A stretch of 64,000 nucleotides of DNA from Stenotrophomonas maltophilia (GCF_003970865.1 NZ_RXLZ01000001.1:62001-126000); one strand, 5' to 3'; counted from the stretch's first letter, positions 51,257 to 59,304 are shown. The notes: generated by a model not told the origin, from the letters alone. Translations and numbers: made by a program.

Positions 51257-51351
51257 TCGGGGTCAGAGCCCTTTGCGAAGCGAAGGGGTCCGACCCTCCC
51301 GCATCCACGCATGGCATGGATCTACCGTGTCGACCAAGGTCGACACCTACC
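51257..51351. repeat. Mixed intergenic repeats (GGGGTCAGAGCCC and ATCCACGC types)
   Basis: GGGGTCAGAGCCCTTTGCGA with an imperfect inverted arm AAGGGGTCCGACCC at 51257-51297, then an ATCCACGC palindrome (51302-51325) and a CGACCAAGGTCG arm ending CACCTACC. The ATCCACGC type recurs at 33333 and 45442. Confidence 0.7.
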
Positions 51352-51485
51352 AACAGCAGTAGAAGTCCGTCGAGGGCGACCTGACCCACCCTGCCAACCC
51401 GCAGAGGAGCCAGCTTTTGCCGTTGCTCCAGCTGTTGCTCTGGTCTCTGCGGGTGCCGGGCGGCAGCCCGGCCAACAAGACCCTT

Positions 51486-51935
51486 TTACGGCAGCGGCGG
51501 CAGCAGGCCCGCACCCAGCCGGTTCCAGGCATTGATCACCGCAATCCCCATGCTCAGGTCACTGATGCCCTTCTCATCAAAGTGCGGTGCCAGTGCATCG
51601 AACGCCGCCTGCGACGGCGCACCGTCGGTCAGCCGGGTCAGCGCCTCGGCCCAGCCCAGCGCCGCACGTTCGCGGGCATCGAAGAAGCGGCTTTCGTGCC
51701 AGGCGGGCAGGGTATCGAGCTTGCGCGGCTCGATGCCGCCCTTGCGCAGCGCAGTGCCGTGCATGTCCATGCAGTAGCCGCAGCCATTGAGCTGCGACAC
51801 GCGCAGGAACACCAGTTCCATCAGGGTCGGATCGATCGAGCTGTCATGCACCGCCTGGCTGGTGGCCAGCAGGCCCTTGAAGGCCTCGGCGGCCAGGCGG
51901 GTGTAAGGGACGCGGGGAGAGGCATGGTTCGACAT
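51486..51935 (-). CDS. Carboxymuconolactone decarboxylase-family protein (AhpD-like)
   Basis: A 149-residue alkylhydroperoxidase-like protein with the redox CxxC motif in NGCGYCMDMHGTALRKGG, the charge-relay residues nearby and the usual helical repeats. It probably detoxifies peroxides or reactive carbonyls using a thiol partner. It lies 36 bp after the ECF41-type sigma gene on the same strand. Such proteins are the typical partners of ECF41 sigma factors. ATG 51935 is chosen; a longer frame opens 7 codons earlier. Confidence 0.9.
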   Translation of the reverse strand: MSNHASPRVPYTRLAAEAFKGLLATSQAVHDSSIDPTLMELVFLRVSQLNGCGYCMDMHGTALRKGGIEPRKLDTLPAWHESRFFDARERAALGWAEALTRLTDGAPSQAAFDALAPHFDEKGISDLSMGIAVINAWNRLGAGLLPPLP

Positions 51936-51971
51936 CGTGGGCTCCACGGCGGCCACGATGGCCGCCTTTCA

Positions 51972-52868
51972 TTACAAGGACGCCGCAGCATCGCCGTGCG
52001 TGACAACGTCCGGCAACTTCTCCGGATTCAGCACGCTGTACACGTTGGCGATGCGGCCATCGACCACTTCGATGGTGGTGATCGAGTGCAGGCGATCGCC
52101 CTGGAAGCGCAGGATCGCCGGCTCGCCGTTGACATAGCCCAGCTGCGCCGGATGCGCCGCGCCACGGCGGGCGATGGCCCAGAACAGGCGGCCGATGCGC
52201 TCGGCGCCCAGCAGCGGGCGGATCGCCGCGGTAACCACGCCGCCGCCGTCGGAGACCAGCAGCGCGTTGGCGTGCAGCAGGGCCTGGATCGCCTCGCTGT
52301 CGCCGCGCTGGGAGGCGTCCATGAAGCGCGTGAGTAACTGCCGGTGCTGGCTGGCATCGGCGTTGAAGCGCGGTCGTCCGGCCTGCAGGCGTTGCCGGGC
52401 ACGGTGCACCAGCTGCCGGCAGTTGGCCTCGCTGTGGCCGATCAGGTCGGCGATTTCGCGGTAGTCGTGGTCGAAAGCCTCCTTCAGTAGAAAGGCGGCG
52501 CGTTCCTCGGGGCCGAGCTGTTCGAGCAGGGTCAGGAAGGCGACCGAGACGTCGTCGGCCAGCGCATGCAGCTGCGCCGGGCCGGGCGCCGGGTCGGGCT
52601 CCAGGGTGACCGCCAACGGCTCGGCCAGCCACGGGCCGACGTAGTGCACCCGCTCGCGCTTGGCCGCGCGCAGCCGGTCCAGGCCGAGCCGGGTGGTGGT
52701 GGTGACCAGCCAGGCTTCGGGGTCGCGGACGGCCGCAGGATCGGCGCCGGACCAGCGCAGCCAGGCATCCTGGACCACGTCTTCGGCGTCGGCGCGGCTG
52801 CCGAGCAGGCGGTAGGCCAGGGCCATCAGGCGCGGGCGGTGGGTCTGGAAAGCGGTTTCGGCGTTCAT
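51972..52868 (-). CDS. ECF41-type RNA polymerase sigma factor with SnoaL-like C-terminal domain
   Basis: A 298-residue sigma factor. Region 2 (RLMALAYRLLGSRADAEDVVQDAWLRW) and region 4 (LGPEERAAFLLKEAFDHDYREIADLIGHSEANCRQLVHRARQRL) are followed by a SnoaL-like domain of about 110 residues that in ECF41 proteins acts as built-in control. The ECF41 marks WLPEP and DGGGK appear as WLAEP and DGGGV. No anti-sigma gene is present, as expected. The start is ATG 52868. A promoter matching its own consensus lies just upstream. Confidence 0.9.
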   Translation of the reverse strand: MNAETAFQTHRPRLMALAYRLLGSRADAEDVVQDAWLRWSGADPAAVRDPEAWLVTTTTRLGLDRLRAAKRERVHYVGPWLAEPLAVTLEPDPAPGPAQLHALADDVSVAFLTLLEQLGPEERAAFLLKEAFDHDYREIADLIGHSEANCRQLVHRARQRLQAGRPRFNADASQHRQLLTRFMDASQRGDSEAIQALLHANALLVSDGGGVVTAAIRPLLGAERIGRLFWAIARRGAAHPAQLGYVNGEPAILRFQGDRLHSITTIEVVDGRIANVYSVLNPEKLPDVVTHGDAAASL

Positions 52869-52877
52869 GTGGGCAAG

Positions 52878-52904
52878 GACGCCACAGCGGGCAGGGACGT
52901 GACA
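52878..52904 (-). promoter_or_regulatory. Candidate ECF41 promoter of the sigma gene
   Basis: On the minus strand TGTCACG (-35) and CGTC (-10) are separated by 16 bp. Published ECF41 promoters have TGTCACA and CGTC. The -10 lies 9 bp before the ATG at 52868, so the transcript would be nearly leaderless; no ribosome-binding site is seen. Confidence 0.7.
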
Positions 52905-52984
52905 CGAATGTACAACGGCACCCCAGTGGCAGAGGGGGTAAAATGGGCGGATTACCCCGCCAGCCTTCAGCAAGCGAGCAAGAC

Positions 52985-54502
52985 GTGACATCGATCAAGC
53001 AGGAAGACCTCATCCAGTCCATCGCCGACGCGCTGCAGTACATCTCGTACTACCACCCGGTCGACTACATCAAGAACCTTGCCGCCGCCTACGAGCGCGA
53101 GGAGTCGCCGGCCGCGAAGGAAGCGATGGCGCAGATCCTGATCAATTCGCGCATGTGCGCCGAAGGCCACCGTCCGATCTGCCAGGACACCGGCATCGTC
53201 ACCGTGTTCCTGGAAATCGGCATGGACGTGCGTTGGGACGACGCCACCATGGGCGTGGAAGACATGGCCAATGAAGGCGTGCGCCGCGCCTACATGCACC
53301 CGGACAACAAGCTGCGCGCCTCGGTGCTGGCCGATCCGGCCGGCAAGCGCATCAATACCAGGGACAACACCCCGGGCGTGGTCAACGTGAAGGTGGTGCC
53401 GGGCAACACCGTCGACGTCATCGTCGCCGCCAAGGGCGGTGGTTCGGAAGCGAAGACCAAGTTTGCCATGCTCAACCCGTCCGACTCGATCGTCGACTGG
53501 GTGCTGAAGACCGTGCCGACCATGGGCGCCGGCTGGTGCCCGCCGGGCATGCTCGGCATCGGCATCGGCGGTACCGCGGAGAAGGCGATGCTGCTGGCCA
53601 AGGAAGCGCTGATGGAGCCGATCGACATCACCGAGCTGCAGGCCCGTGGTGCGTCCAACCGCATCGAAGAGCTGCGCCTGGAGCTGTACGAGAAGGTCAA
53701 CGCGCTGGGCATCGGTGCGCAGGGCCTGGGCGGCCTGACCACCGTGCTCGACATCAAGATCAACGACTACCCGACCCATGCGGCCAACCTGCCGGTGGCG
53801 ATGATCCCGAACTGCGCGGCCACCCGCCATGCGCACTTCACCCTGGATGGCAGCGGCCCGGTGATGCTGGACCCGCCGTCGCTGGAAGACTGGCCGAAGC
53901 TGACCTACGATTCGTCCAAGGGCACCCGCGTGGACCTGGACACGATCACGCCGGAAGATGTGGCCAGCTGGAAGCCGGGCCAGACCCTGCTGCTCAACGG
54001 CAAGCTGCTGACCGGTCGCGACGCCGCGCACAAGCGCATGGTCGACATGCTCAACAAGGGCGAGGAACTGCCGGTCGATCTGAAGGGCCGCTTCATCTAC
54101 TACGTCGGCCCGGTCGATCCGGTGCGCGACGAAGTGGTGGGCCCGGCCGGCCCGACCACCGCCACCCGCATGGACAAGTTCACCCGTCAGGTACTGGAAC
54201 AGACCGGCCTGCTGGGCATGGTCGGCAAGGCCGAGCGTGGCCCGGCGGCGATCGAGGCGATCCGTGACAACAAGTCGGCCTACCTGATGGCGGTCGGCGG
54301 TTCGGCCTACCTGGTGTCCAAGGCGATCAAGGCGGCCAAGGTGGTCGGCTTCGCCGATCTGGGCATGGAAGCGATCTACGAGTTCACCGTGCAGGACATG
54401 CCGGTGACCGTGGCGGTCGACTCCACTGGCGAATCGGTGCACAAGACCGGCCCGCGCGAATGGCAGGCCCGCATCGGCAAGATTCCGGTGGTGGTGGAGT
54501 AA
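52985..54502 (+). CDS. Class I fumarate hydratase ([4Fe-4S])
   Basis: A 505-residue iron-sulfur fumarase of the FumA/FumB type, which hydrates fumarate to malate in the TCA cycle. The cluster cysteines are in ICQDTGIVT, AGWCPPGMLG and IPNCAATRH. The alpha and beta parts are fused in one chain, as expected. The start is taken as GTG 52985 (MTSIKQEDLIQ); an in-frame ATG at 52943 would add 14 residues with no homology. It is divergent from the sigma gene with 116 bp between. Oxygen- and superoxide-sensitive by family. Confidence 0.93.
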   Translation: MTSIKQEDLIQSIADALQYISYYHPVDYIKNLAAAYEREESPAAKEAMAQILINSRMCAEGHRPICQDTGIVTVFLEIGMDVRWDDATMGVEDMANEGVRRAYMHPDNKLRASVLADPAGKRINTRDNTPGVVNVKVVPGNTVDVIVAAKGGGSEAKTKFAMLNPSDSIVDWVLKTVPTMGAGWCPPGMLGIGIGGTAEKAMLLAKEALMEPIDITELQARGASNRIEELRLELYEKVNALGIGAQGLGGLTTVLDIKINDYPTHAANLPVAMIPNCAATRHAHFTLDGSGPVMLDPPSLEDWPKLTYDSSKGTRVDLDTITPEDVASWKPGQTLLLNGKLLTGRDAAHKRMVDMLNKGEELPVDLKGRFIYYVGPVDPVRDEVVGPAGPTTATRMDKFTRQVLEQTGLLGMVGKAERGPAAIEAIRDNKSAYLMAVGGSAYLVSKAIKAAKVVGFADLGMEAIYEFTVQDMPVTVAVDSTGESVHKTGPREWQARIGKIPVVVE

Positions 54503-54522
54503 TTCCTCCCGTTCCGGTCGAG

Positions 54523-54549
54523 ACAACGGCGCCCTTGTGGCGCCGTTGT
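54523..54549 (+). terminator. Hairpin after fumarase
   Basis: ACAACGGCGCC and GGCGCCGTTGT form a perfect 11-bp stem with a 5-base loop. The T-tract is weak (TGTATG). Confidence 0.65.
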
Positions 54550-54619
54550 TGTATGCAGCCTGCTCGCGCGCGGCCTGCTCTGCTAACGTACTAGCCGGCG
54601 TACTGGAAGGGAGTCCATC

Positions 54620-55015
54620 GTGCTGCAGTGGTCGCGTGTTTTCGTGTTGCTGGTCACTGCGCTGGCGTGCAGTGCCTGTGGTCCGCGTTACTTCGTCGAG
54701 CCACCAACCCACGAAGCGGGGAAGATCTGCGCGTCGGTCTGCGAGAGCCAGAAGGCGACGTGCGACTTCCACAACCGCGCCCGTGCCGAGTCGGATCAGC
54801 GGAGCTGCGAAAGCGAGAAGAGCCGGGTCATCAGCCGTTGCAGTGGTATCGCCGACGACAAACAGCGGCACAACTGCGAAGGGGGCAACGGTGCCGGCAC
54901 CTACTGCGGTTCCCCAGCGCTTCCTTCATGCAGTGCTCCGTACGCCCAGTGCCTGCTCTCCTGCGGCGGCACCGTGAATGACGTCCGCACCGACACCGGT
55001 ATTCCTGTGTACTGA
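54620..55015 (+). CDS. Cys-rich lipoprotein, unknown function (paralogue 1)
   Basis: A 131-residue lipoprotein (lipobox in TALACSAC) with ten further cysteines in a spaced pattern (KICASVCESQKATCDFHN, RSCESEKSRVISRCSG, PSCSAPYAQCLLSCGG), suggesting disulfide bonding in the periplasm. The spacing matches the next gene, so the two are tandem duplicates that have diverged. The start is GTG 54620 with GGAAGGG upstream. No family is recognised. Confidence 0.75.
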   Translation: MLQWSRVFVLLVTALACSACGPRYFVEPPTHEAGKICASVCESQKATCDFHNRARAESDQRSCESEKSRVISRCSGIADDKQRHNCEGGNGAGTYCGSPALPSCSAPYAQCLLSCGGTVNDVRTDTGIPVY

Positions 55016-55091
55016 TCGGGGGCACGCATCGGTGCCTGCACGCGCAACCGTAGTCTGCTAGGGTCGGCACACCCCTGCACTGGATGTGCCC

Positions 55092-55427
55092 ATGCGCCTG
55101 CATCGATCCCTCGCGGCTGTGTTCCTGCTGGTCCTGGCCGGCTGCAGCACAACGTCGTCCTACGAAGGTGCGGATTTCTCCGCCTCCTCGCAGTGCCGCA
55201 TGCAGTGCCAGGCCAGCTACCGCAGCTGCATGGCGAAGGGCAGCATCGGCAGCAACGACTTCAGCTGTGAACAACAGATGGTGCCGGCGCCGGACAAGCG
55301 CTGCAAGGACGTCGCCAATCCCGAACTGCGGCGCTCCTGTGAACTGAAGACGCACGACTGCGCGATACGCACACCGATCATGTCCTGTAGCGAAAGCCGC
55401 GATACCTGCATGAGCAGTTGCGGCTGA
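55092..55427 (+). CDS. Cys-rich lipoprotein, unknown function (paralogue 2)
   Basis: A 111-residue lipoprotein (lipobox VLAGC) with a cysteine pattern like the upstream gene: QCRMQCQASYRSCMAK, DFSCEQQM, RCKDVANPELRRSCELK and a terminal MSCSESRDTCMSSCG. A GTG at 55086 is an alternative start. It lies 76 bp after paralogue 1. Function is unknown. Confidence 0.75.
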   Translation: MRLHRSLAAVFLLVLAGCSTTSSYEGADFSASSQCRMQCQASYRSCMAKGSIGSNDFSCEQQMVPAPDKRCKDVANPELRRSCELKTHDCAIRTPIMSCSESRDTCMSSCG

Positions 55428-55484
55428 GCAGCGACCGCCTGTGCAGGCGCATAATCGGCCGATCCATCCACACAGGAGCTGCGC

Positions 55485-56120
55485 ATGAGCACCACGCTGT
55501 ATGGTTCAACCAGTACTGCCGCCCTTGTGGTGCACTGGCTGCTGATCGAGCTGGGCATCGAGCATGAACTGGTGCTGCTGGATTTCGACGCGCGTGAGCA
55601 CAAGTCGGCGGAGTACCTGGCGCTGAATCCGGCCGGTGTGGTGCCGACGCTGCTGATCGATGGCTTGGCACTGACCGAAGCGGCGGCCATTGCGTTGTAC
55701 CTGGCTGATCGCCATCCGGACGCCAACCTGCTGCCCCAGGTGGGTACGCCGCAGCGCGCCGATGCCTACCGCTGGATGTTCTGGTGTGCCAATACGCTGC
55801 AGCCGGCCTATCGTGCCTGGTTCTACCCGCATGAGATGGCGGGGGAGGCGAATATCGAGGCGAGCCGCGAGATGGCCCGTCAGCGCCTGGAAGCAGCCTG
55901 GCAGCATGTGGCCACGCACCTGCAGGCGCATGGCCCCTACCTGCTGGGCACCACGCCCTGCGTGGTCGACTACATGCTGGTGATGCTGATGCGCTGGTCG
56001 CGCAACATGCCCAAGCCCAGCGACACCTGGCCGGTGCTGAAGGCGCATGCCACGTCGATGAAGGCGCGCCCGGCGTTCGCCGAGGTGTACCGCCGCGAAG
56101 GCATCACCGACTGGCGGTAA
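55485..56120 (+). CDS. Glutathione S-transferase family protein
   Basis: A 211-residue protein with a thioredoxin-like N-terminal domain (YGSTSTAALVVHWLLIELG, NPAGVVPTLLIDGLALTEAAAIALYLADRHP, the last containing the cis-Pro and Ser/Glu of the glutathione site) and a helical C-terminal domain. It likely conjugates glutathione to electrophiles or serves as a reductase. The gene ends 2 bp before the perfect palindrome at 56123. Confidence 0.9.
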   Translation: MSTTLYGSTSTAALVVHWLLIELGIEHELVLLDFDAREHKSAEYLALNPAGVVPTLLIDGLALTEAAAIALYLADRHPDANLLPQVGTPQRADAYRWMFWCANTLQPAYRAWFYPHEMAGEANIEASREMARQRLEAAWQHVATHLQAHGPYLLGTTPCVVDYMLVMLMRWSRNMPKPSDTWPVLKAHATSMKARPAFAEVYRREGITDWR

Positions 56121-56122
56121 TC

Positions 56123-56190
56123 AGAAAAGGGGACGGAGGGGATTAAGTCGTTTGTGCACAAACGACTTAATCCCCTCCGTCCCCTTTTCT
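56123..56190. repeat. Perfect 68-bp palindrome (AAAAGGGGACGGAGGGG family)
   Basis: The sequence reads the same on both strands over all 68 bases, with its centre at 56156/56157 (GTGCAC) and no spacer. The outer 26-bp arm is the same as that at 10529-10554. It fills the gap between the stop codons of the convergent GST and arsC genes almost exactly. Confidence 0.95.
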
Positions 56191-56191
56191 G

Positions 56192-56533
56192 TTACAGGAG
56201 CTCCAGCACCGTTTCCGGTGGGCGGCACAGCCGGGTGCCCTTGGGTGCGCGCACCACGGGGCGGTTGATCAGCCGTGGGTGTTCGGCCATCGCGGCCAGC
56301 AGCGTGGCCTCGTCCGCACCTTCCAGGCCCAGTTCGGCGAACTGCGCTTCCTTGCTGCGCACCAGATCACGCGCGCTCAATCCGGATTCGGCCAGCACCT
56401 GGCGCAGTGTGGCCACATCGGGTGGACTGCCGAGGTACTCGATCACCACGGGATCAAAGCCCGCATCGCGGATCAGCTTCAGTGCGCCGCGCGAGTTGCT
56501 GCAGGCCGGGTTGTGCCAGATCGTCACGTCCAT
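56192..56533 (-). CDS. arsC: ArsC-family arsenate reductase (glutaredoxin type)
   Basis: A 113-residue protein with the active-site cysteine C11 in IWHNPACSNSRG and the Arg residues that hold the arsenate oxyanion (RLINRPVV). It reduces arsenate to arsenite using glutaredoxin. No arsB, arsR or arsH is nearby, so it may act with genes elsewhere. Its ATG shares one base with the pldA stop (TGATG), suggesting coupled translation. Confidence 0.9.
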   Translation of the reverse strand: MDVTIWHNPACSNSRGALKLIRDAGFDPVVIEYLGSPPDVATLRQVLAESGLSARDLVRSKEAQFAELGLEGADEATLLAAMAEHPRLINRPVVRAPKGTRLCRPPETVLELL

Positions 56534-57687
56534 CAGAACCACTCCAGCAGGGACACGCCCACGCCCACATAGGTGGCCTTGTGGTTGTAGTCGATCAGGC
56601 TTTCGCCGTAGCCGTCGAAGACCTGCACATGGCCGCGCAGCAGGTTGCTGATCGGGAAGCCGTAGTCCAGCTGCAGGGCGCCGTGCGAGCGGCTGCCGGT
56701 ACGCAGCGAATGACGCGCCATCAGCGAGACTTCATGGCCGTTGCGGTTCCAGGTCAGGGTCGCGTCACCGCGGCCCATGTAATCCTCGATGTCCGGGTTG
56801 TTGTCGTCGCTGCGGGTCTCGGGAATGCGGTACCACGGCCGCAGCACCAGCGCCCAGTTCTCGCGGTCCAGGCCGATGTTGAGCATCACCCGGTTCCAGC
56901 TGCGCGACAGCGGATCGGCGCGGCCGTTGGACTGGTGGTTCAGCGCGATGCCGGTCATGCGCCCGCGCCAGCCGCCGATCGAGTAGCCGTTGCGGAACAC
57001 CATCATCACTTCCGGCTCGTAATTGGTTTCGCGGAACGGGCGCGAATCCTCGCTGTTGTAGGCCTGCCAGCGCGAGCTCTGGGTATAGCCGGCCCAGATG
57101 TCGCCGTTGTCGCCGAACAGGTTCTCGGCGATCTTGGTCTTGAAGCTGATCTGGAACTTCAGTTCGGCACTGTCCAGTACCTGCGGCGTGGTGACCGTGT
57201 TGGCCGGATTCGGCGAATGCGGTGTGGTGTTGCGGTCGCTGGTCCAGAACGCCGGCAGCAGGTACACCGGCTTGTAGGCACGCAGCTGGAACGGGCCCAG
57301 CTTGGAGTCCTCGGCCAGTTCCCAGCGGCTGTCCAGCAGCGAGCCGCGGCCAGCGTTGGCCAGCGCGCTGTCCGGTGCTGCCGGACGGAACAGGTCGCTG
57401 ACCCGTTCGCGCAGCTTCTCTTCGCCCTGGCTCACGCGTGCGGTCTGTCGTTCTTCGCGACGGGCCTGCGCGGCTGCCTCGGCGGCAGCGTCGGCCGCCG
57501 CTGTGGCCTGCGGGGTGTGTGCGAACAGCCGGTCATAGCAGGCCAGGCGCGCCGCGTCGGTGGTGATGGCGGCGCACGCAGCAGGCGAGGTGTCGGTGCT
57601 GGGCACGAACTCCTGCGCGGCCAGCGGCGCACTGGCCAGGGCCAGCGCCAGCGGCGCGAGGCGGGGAAGCAGCGGGGGGAGGGTCAT
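56533..57687 (-). CDS. pldA: Outer-membrane phospholipase A (OMPLA)
   Basis: A 384-residue outer-membrane enzyme. The signal peptide ends near APLAAQEF. The catalytic core matches OMPLA: NHQSNGRADPLSRSWNR holds the His and Ser of the catalytic site, and the conserved Asn should be downstream. A C-terminal beta-barrel ends VGVSLLEWF with a terminal Phe. It hydrolyses phospholipids that reach the outer leaflet and keeps outer-membrane asymmetry. An Ala/Arg-rich helical insert follows the signal peptide, absent from E. coli PldA. Confidence 0.9.
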   Translation of the reverse strand: MTLPPLLPRLAPLALALASAPLAAQEFVPSTDTSPAACAAITTDAARLACYDRLFAHTPQATAAADAAAEAAAQARREERQTARVSQGEEKLRERVSDLFRPAAPDSALANAGRGSLLDSRWELAEDSKLGPFQLRAYKPVYLLPAFWTSDRNTTPHSPNPANTVTTPQVLDSAELKFQISFKTKIAENLFGDNGDIWAGYTQSSRWQAYNSEDSRPFRETNYEPEVMMVFRNGYSIGGWRGRMTGIALNHQSNGRADPLSRSWNRVMLNIGLDRENWALVLRPWYRIPETRSDDNNPDIEDYMGRGDATLTWNRNGHEVSLMARHSLRTGSRSHGALQLDYGFPISNLLRGHVQVFDGYGESLIDYNHKATYVGVGVSLLEWF

Positions 57688-57806
57688 TCCAGCAGGCCCT
57701 TCGGTGAATACGGGAATCGCACAGTGTGGCGGCTGTACCGGATCGCGGCCAGCCCCCACGGTTTATGCACGGCCACCGCGTGCGTGTGGCGTGAAGGCGG
57801 CGCGGG

Positions 57807-58292
57807 TTACAGGAACCAGGCGAAGGCGAACAGGCCAAGCATCGCGATCACCACGGCCAGTTTCAGCGCCAGGCCGAGCAGGATGCCGAGCCAGGTGGCC
57901 AGGCCGACCTTGGTCGAGCGGCCCAGCTCGCGGGTGTGCCAGTACTCGCCGGCCAGGGCACCGACCAAAGGTCCGGCGAACAGGCCGATCGGCATGAAGA
58001 ACAGGCCGACGATGCTGCCGACGAAGGTGCCCCACAGCGCCTTGCGGCTGGCACCGACCCGTTTCGCGCCCACCACCGTGGCCAGCACGTCCACCAGCAG
58101 CGAGAGCAGGGTCAGCACACCCAGCGCGACCAGGGTTGGCCAGCCCACATGGACGAAGCCGTCGGCCCACGCCGCCAGCAGCAGCCCGATGAACACCAGC
58201 GGGATGCCGGGCAGGGCCGGAAGGATGATCCCGGCGATGCCGACGAGGACAAAAATGACCGCTAGCAGATATAAGATGAATGAGAGTCCCAT
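57807..58292 (-). CDS. DUF456 membrane protein
   Basis: A 161-residue inner-membrane protein with four to five hydrophobic segments and the DUF456 landmarks GIAGIILPALPGIPLVFIG, DVLATVVGAKRVGASRKALWG and GPLVGALAGEYW. It has glycine-rich helices and no known activity. It starts 119 bp after (upstream of) pldA and may share its transcript. Confidence 0.85.
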   Translation of the reverse strand: MGLSFILYLLAVIFVLVGIAGIILPALPGIPLVFIGLLLAAWADGFVHVGWPTLVALGVLTLLSLLVDVLATVVGAKRVGASRKALWGTFVGSIVGLFFMPIGLFAGPLVGALAGEYWHTRELGRSTKVGLATWLGILLGLALKLAVVIAMLGLFAFAWFL

Positions 58293-58320
58293 GCTGTCCC
58301 GTATGGTGGCCGTTTTGGGG

Positions 58321-58349
58321 TTGACAGTGAAAGATTTTGCCAGTTGATT
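58321..58349 (+). promoter_or_regulatory. Possible promoter of the csp gene
   Basis: TTGACA (58321-58326) is a perfect -35 box; a -10 is weak (TTGATT at 58344-58349, 17-bp spacer). It would leave a leader of about 170 nt before the csp ATG, as in other cold-shock genes with regulatory leaders. Confidence 0.35.
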
Positions 58350-58527
58350 TTTCGTTTTGGGCGGGTTAAGTTGCAGTCGCTGAGCTTGGCAAGGTCACCG
58401 TGGATCGTGGCCTGATGAAGCAAGATCTTCCCGATCCGCTGCATCGATGCACCTCGCTTCCCCCTTGCTTGTCAGCCGCCCACCAGGCGTTTCCTACAAC
58501 AAGAGAGAGTCAAAGGGAGTTAGTGAG

Positions 58528-58737
58528 ATGGCTGATCGCGAGACCGGTACCGTAAAGTGGTTCAATGATGCGAAGGGCTTCGGCTTCATCAGCCGGCAGA
58601 ATGGCGAGGACGTGTTCGTGCACTTCCGCGCCATCGAGACCCAGGGCTTCAAGAGCCTCAAGGAAGGCCAGACTGTGAGCTTCGAAGTCGTGCAGGGCCA
58701 GAAGGGTCTGCAGGCTGACAAGGTGCAGCCGGTGTAA
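58528..58737 (+). CDS. Cold-shock protein (CspA family)
   Basis: A 69-residue single-domain RNA chaperone. It has RNP1 KGFGFI and RNP2 DVFVHF, and starts [20 protein letters not shown]. It melts mRNA secondary structure at low temperature. A 235-bp region precedes it, wide enough for a cold-responsive leader. GGGAG lies 8 bp before the ATG. A terminator follows at 58759. Confidence 0.95.
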   Translation: MADRETGTVKWFNDAKGFGFISRQNGEDVFVHFRAIETQGFKSLKEGQTVSFEVVQGQKGLQADKVQPV

Positions 58738-58758
58738 TACCCGCCGCCTGTCGGCATG

Positions 58759-58786
58759 AAAAAGGCCCGCGCAAGCGGGCCTTTTT
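58759..58786 (+). terminator. Rho-independent terminator after csp
   Basis: AAAAAGGCCCGC and GCGGGCCTTTTT with a short loop and T-tract; also serves the convergent lipoprotein gene. Confidence 0.88.
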
Positions 58787-58809
58787 CTTTGCGCATGGCC
58801 CGGTGCGGA

Positions 58810-59304
58810 TCAGCGCAGGATGACCTTGCCGTTGACCACGCGCACGTAGGTGTTTTCGCGGATGCCGCCGAGGTCGCGCTGGTTGACCACGATGGTGCGA
58901 CCATCGTCCATGCGCACGCTGATGTCGTAGGTGTCGCTGGTGACGTTCTTCTGGATCTGGTTGCCGGCCAGCGCGCCACCGACCGCGCCTGCAGCGGCGG
59001 CGATGTTCTTGTTGCCACGGCTGCCGCCGGTGTGGTCGGAGATCTCGTGGCCGGCCACCGCGCCGACGATGCCGCCGAGGATCGCGCCGGTCGCGCTGGG
59101 CGCGGTACGGCCGGACTGCACGGTGTTGATGCGGGTGACGATACCGCAGTCGGCGCAGCGGCCCTGGTTGTAACCGCCGTTGTTGCCGTAGCCGCCATTG
59201 TTGTAGCCGTTGTTGTAACCACCACCGCCATAACCGGGCGAGGTGGCACAGCCAGCCAGGGCGAGGGTCGCGATGGCGCTGGCGGCGATGAGCTGGATCT
59301 TCAT
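58810..59304 (-). CDS. Glycine-zipper 2TM-domain lipoprotein (SlyB/PCP-like)
   Basis: A 164-residue lipoprotein (lipobox TLALAGC, Cys at 19) followed by a Gly/Asn/Tyr-rich linker and the glycine-zipper domain ATGAILGGIVGAVAGHEISD...AAAAGAVGGALAGNQIQ. A C-terminal beta domain (YDISVRMDDGRTIVVNQRD) follows. Such proteins sit in the outer membrane or peptidoglycan layer and affect membrane stability. It has two cysteines in the linker (CADC). A second family member is at 62014. Confidence 0.88.
   Translation of the reverse strand: MKIQLIAASAIATLALAGCATSPGYGGGGYNNGYNNGGYGNNGGYNQGRCADCGIVTRINTVQSGRTAPSATGAILGGIVGAVAGHEISDHTGGSRGNKNIAAAAGAVGGALAGNQIQKNVTSDTYDISVRMDDGRTIVVNQRDLGGIRENTYVRVVNGKVILR

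Noticed and set aside
52943-52984. ATG at 52943 as the fumarase start
   Set aside because: Adds MGGLPRQPSASEQD with no match to class I fumarases; TAAAAT there looks more like a -10 box.
54503-54619. Possible small gene after fumarase
   Set aside because: The segment is a hairpin plus promoter-like sequence; no supported frame.
52967-54871. 634-residue frame opposite fumarase
   Set aside because: Shadow of the fumarase gene; no motifs, and it crosses the hairpin after fumarase.
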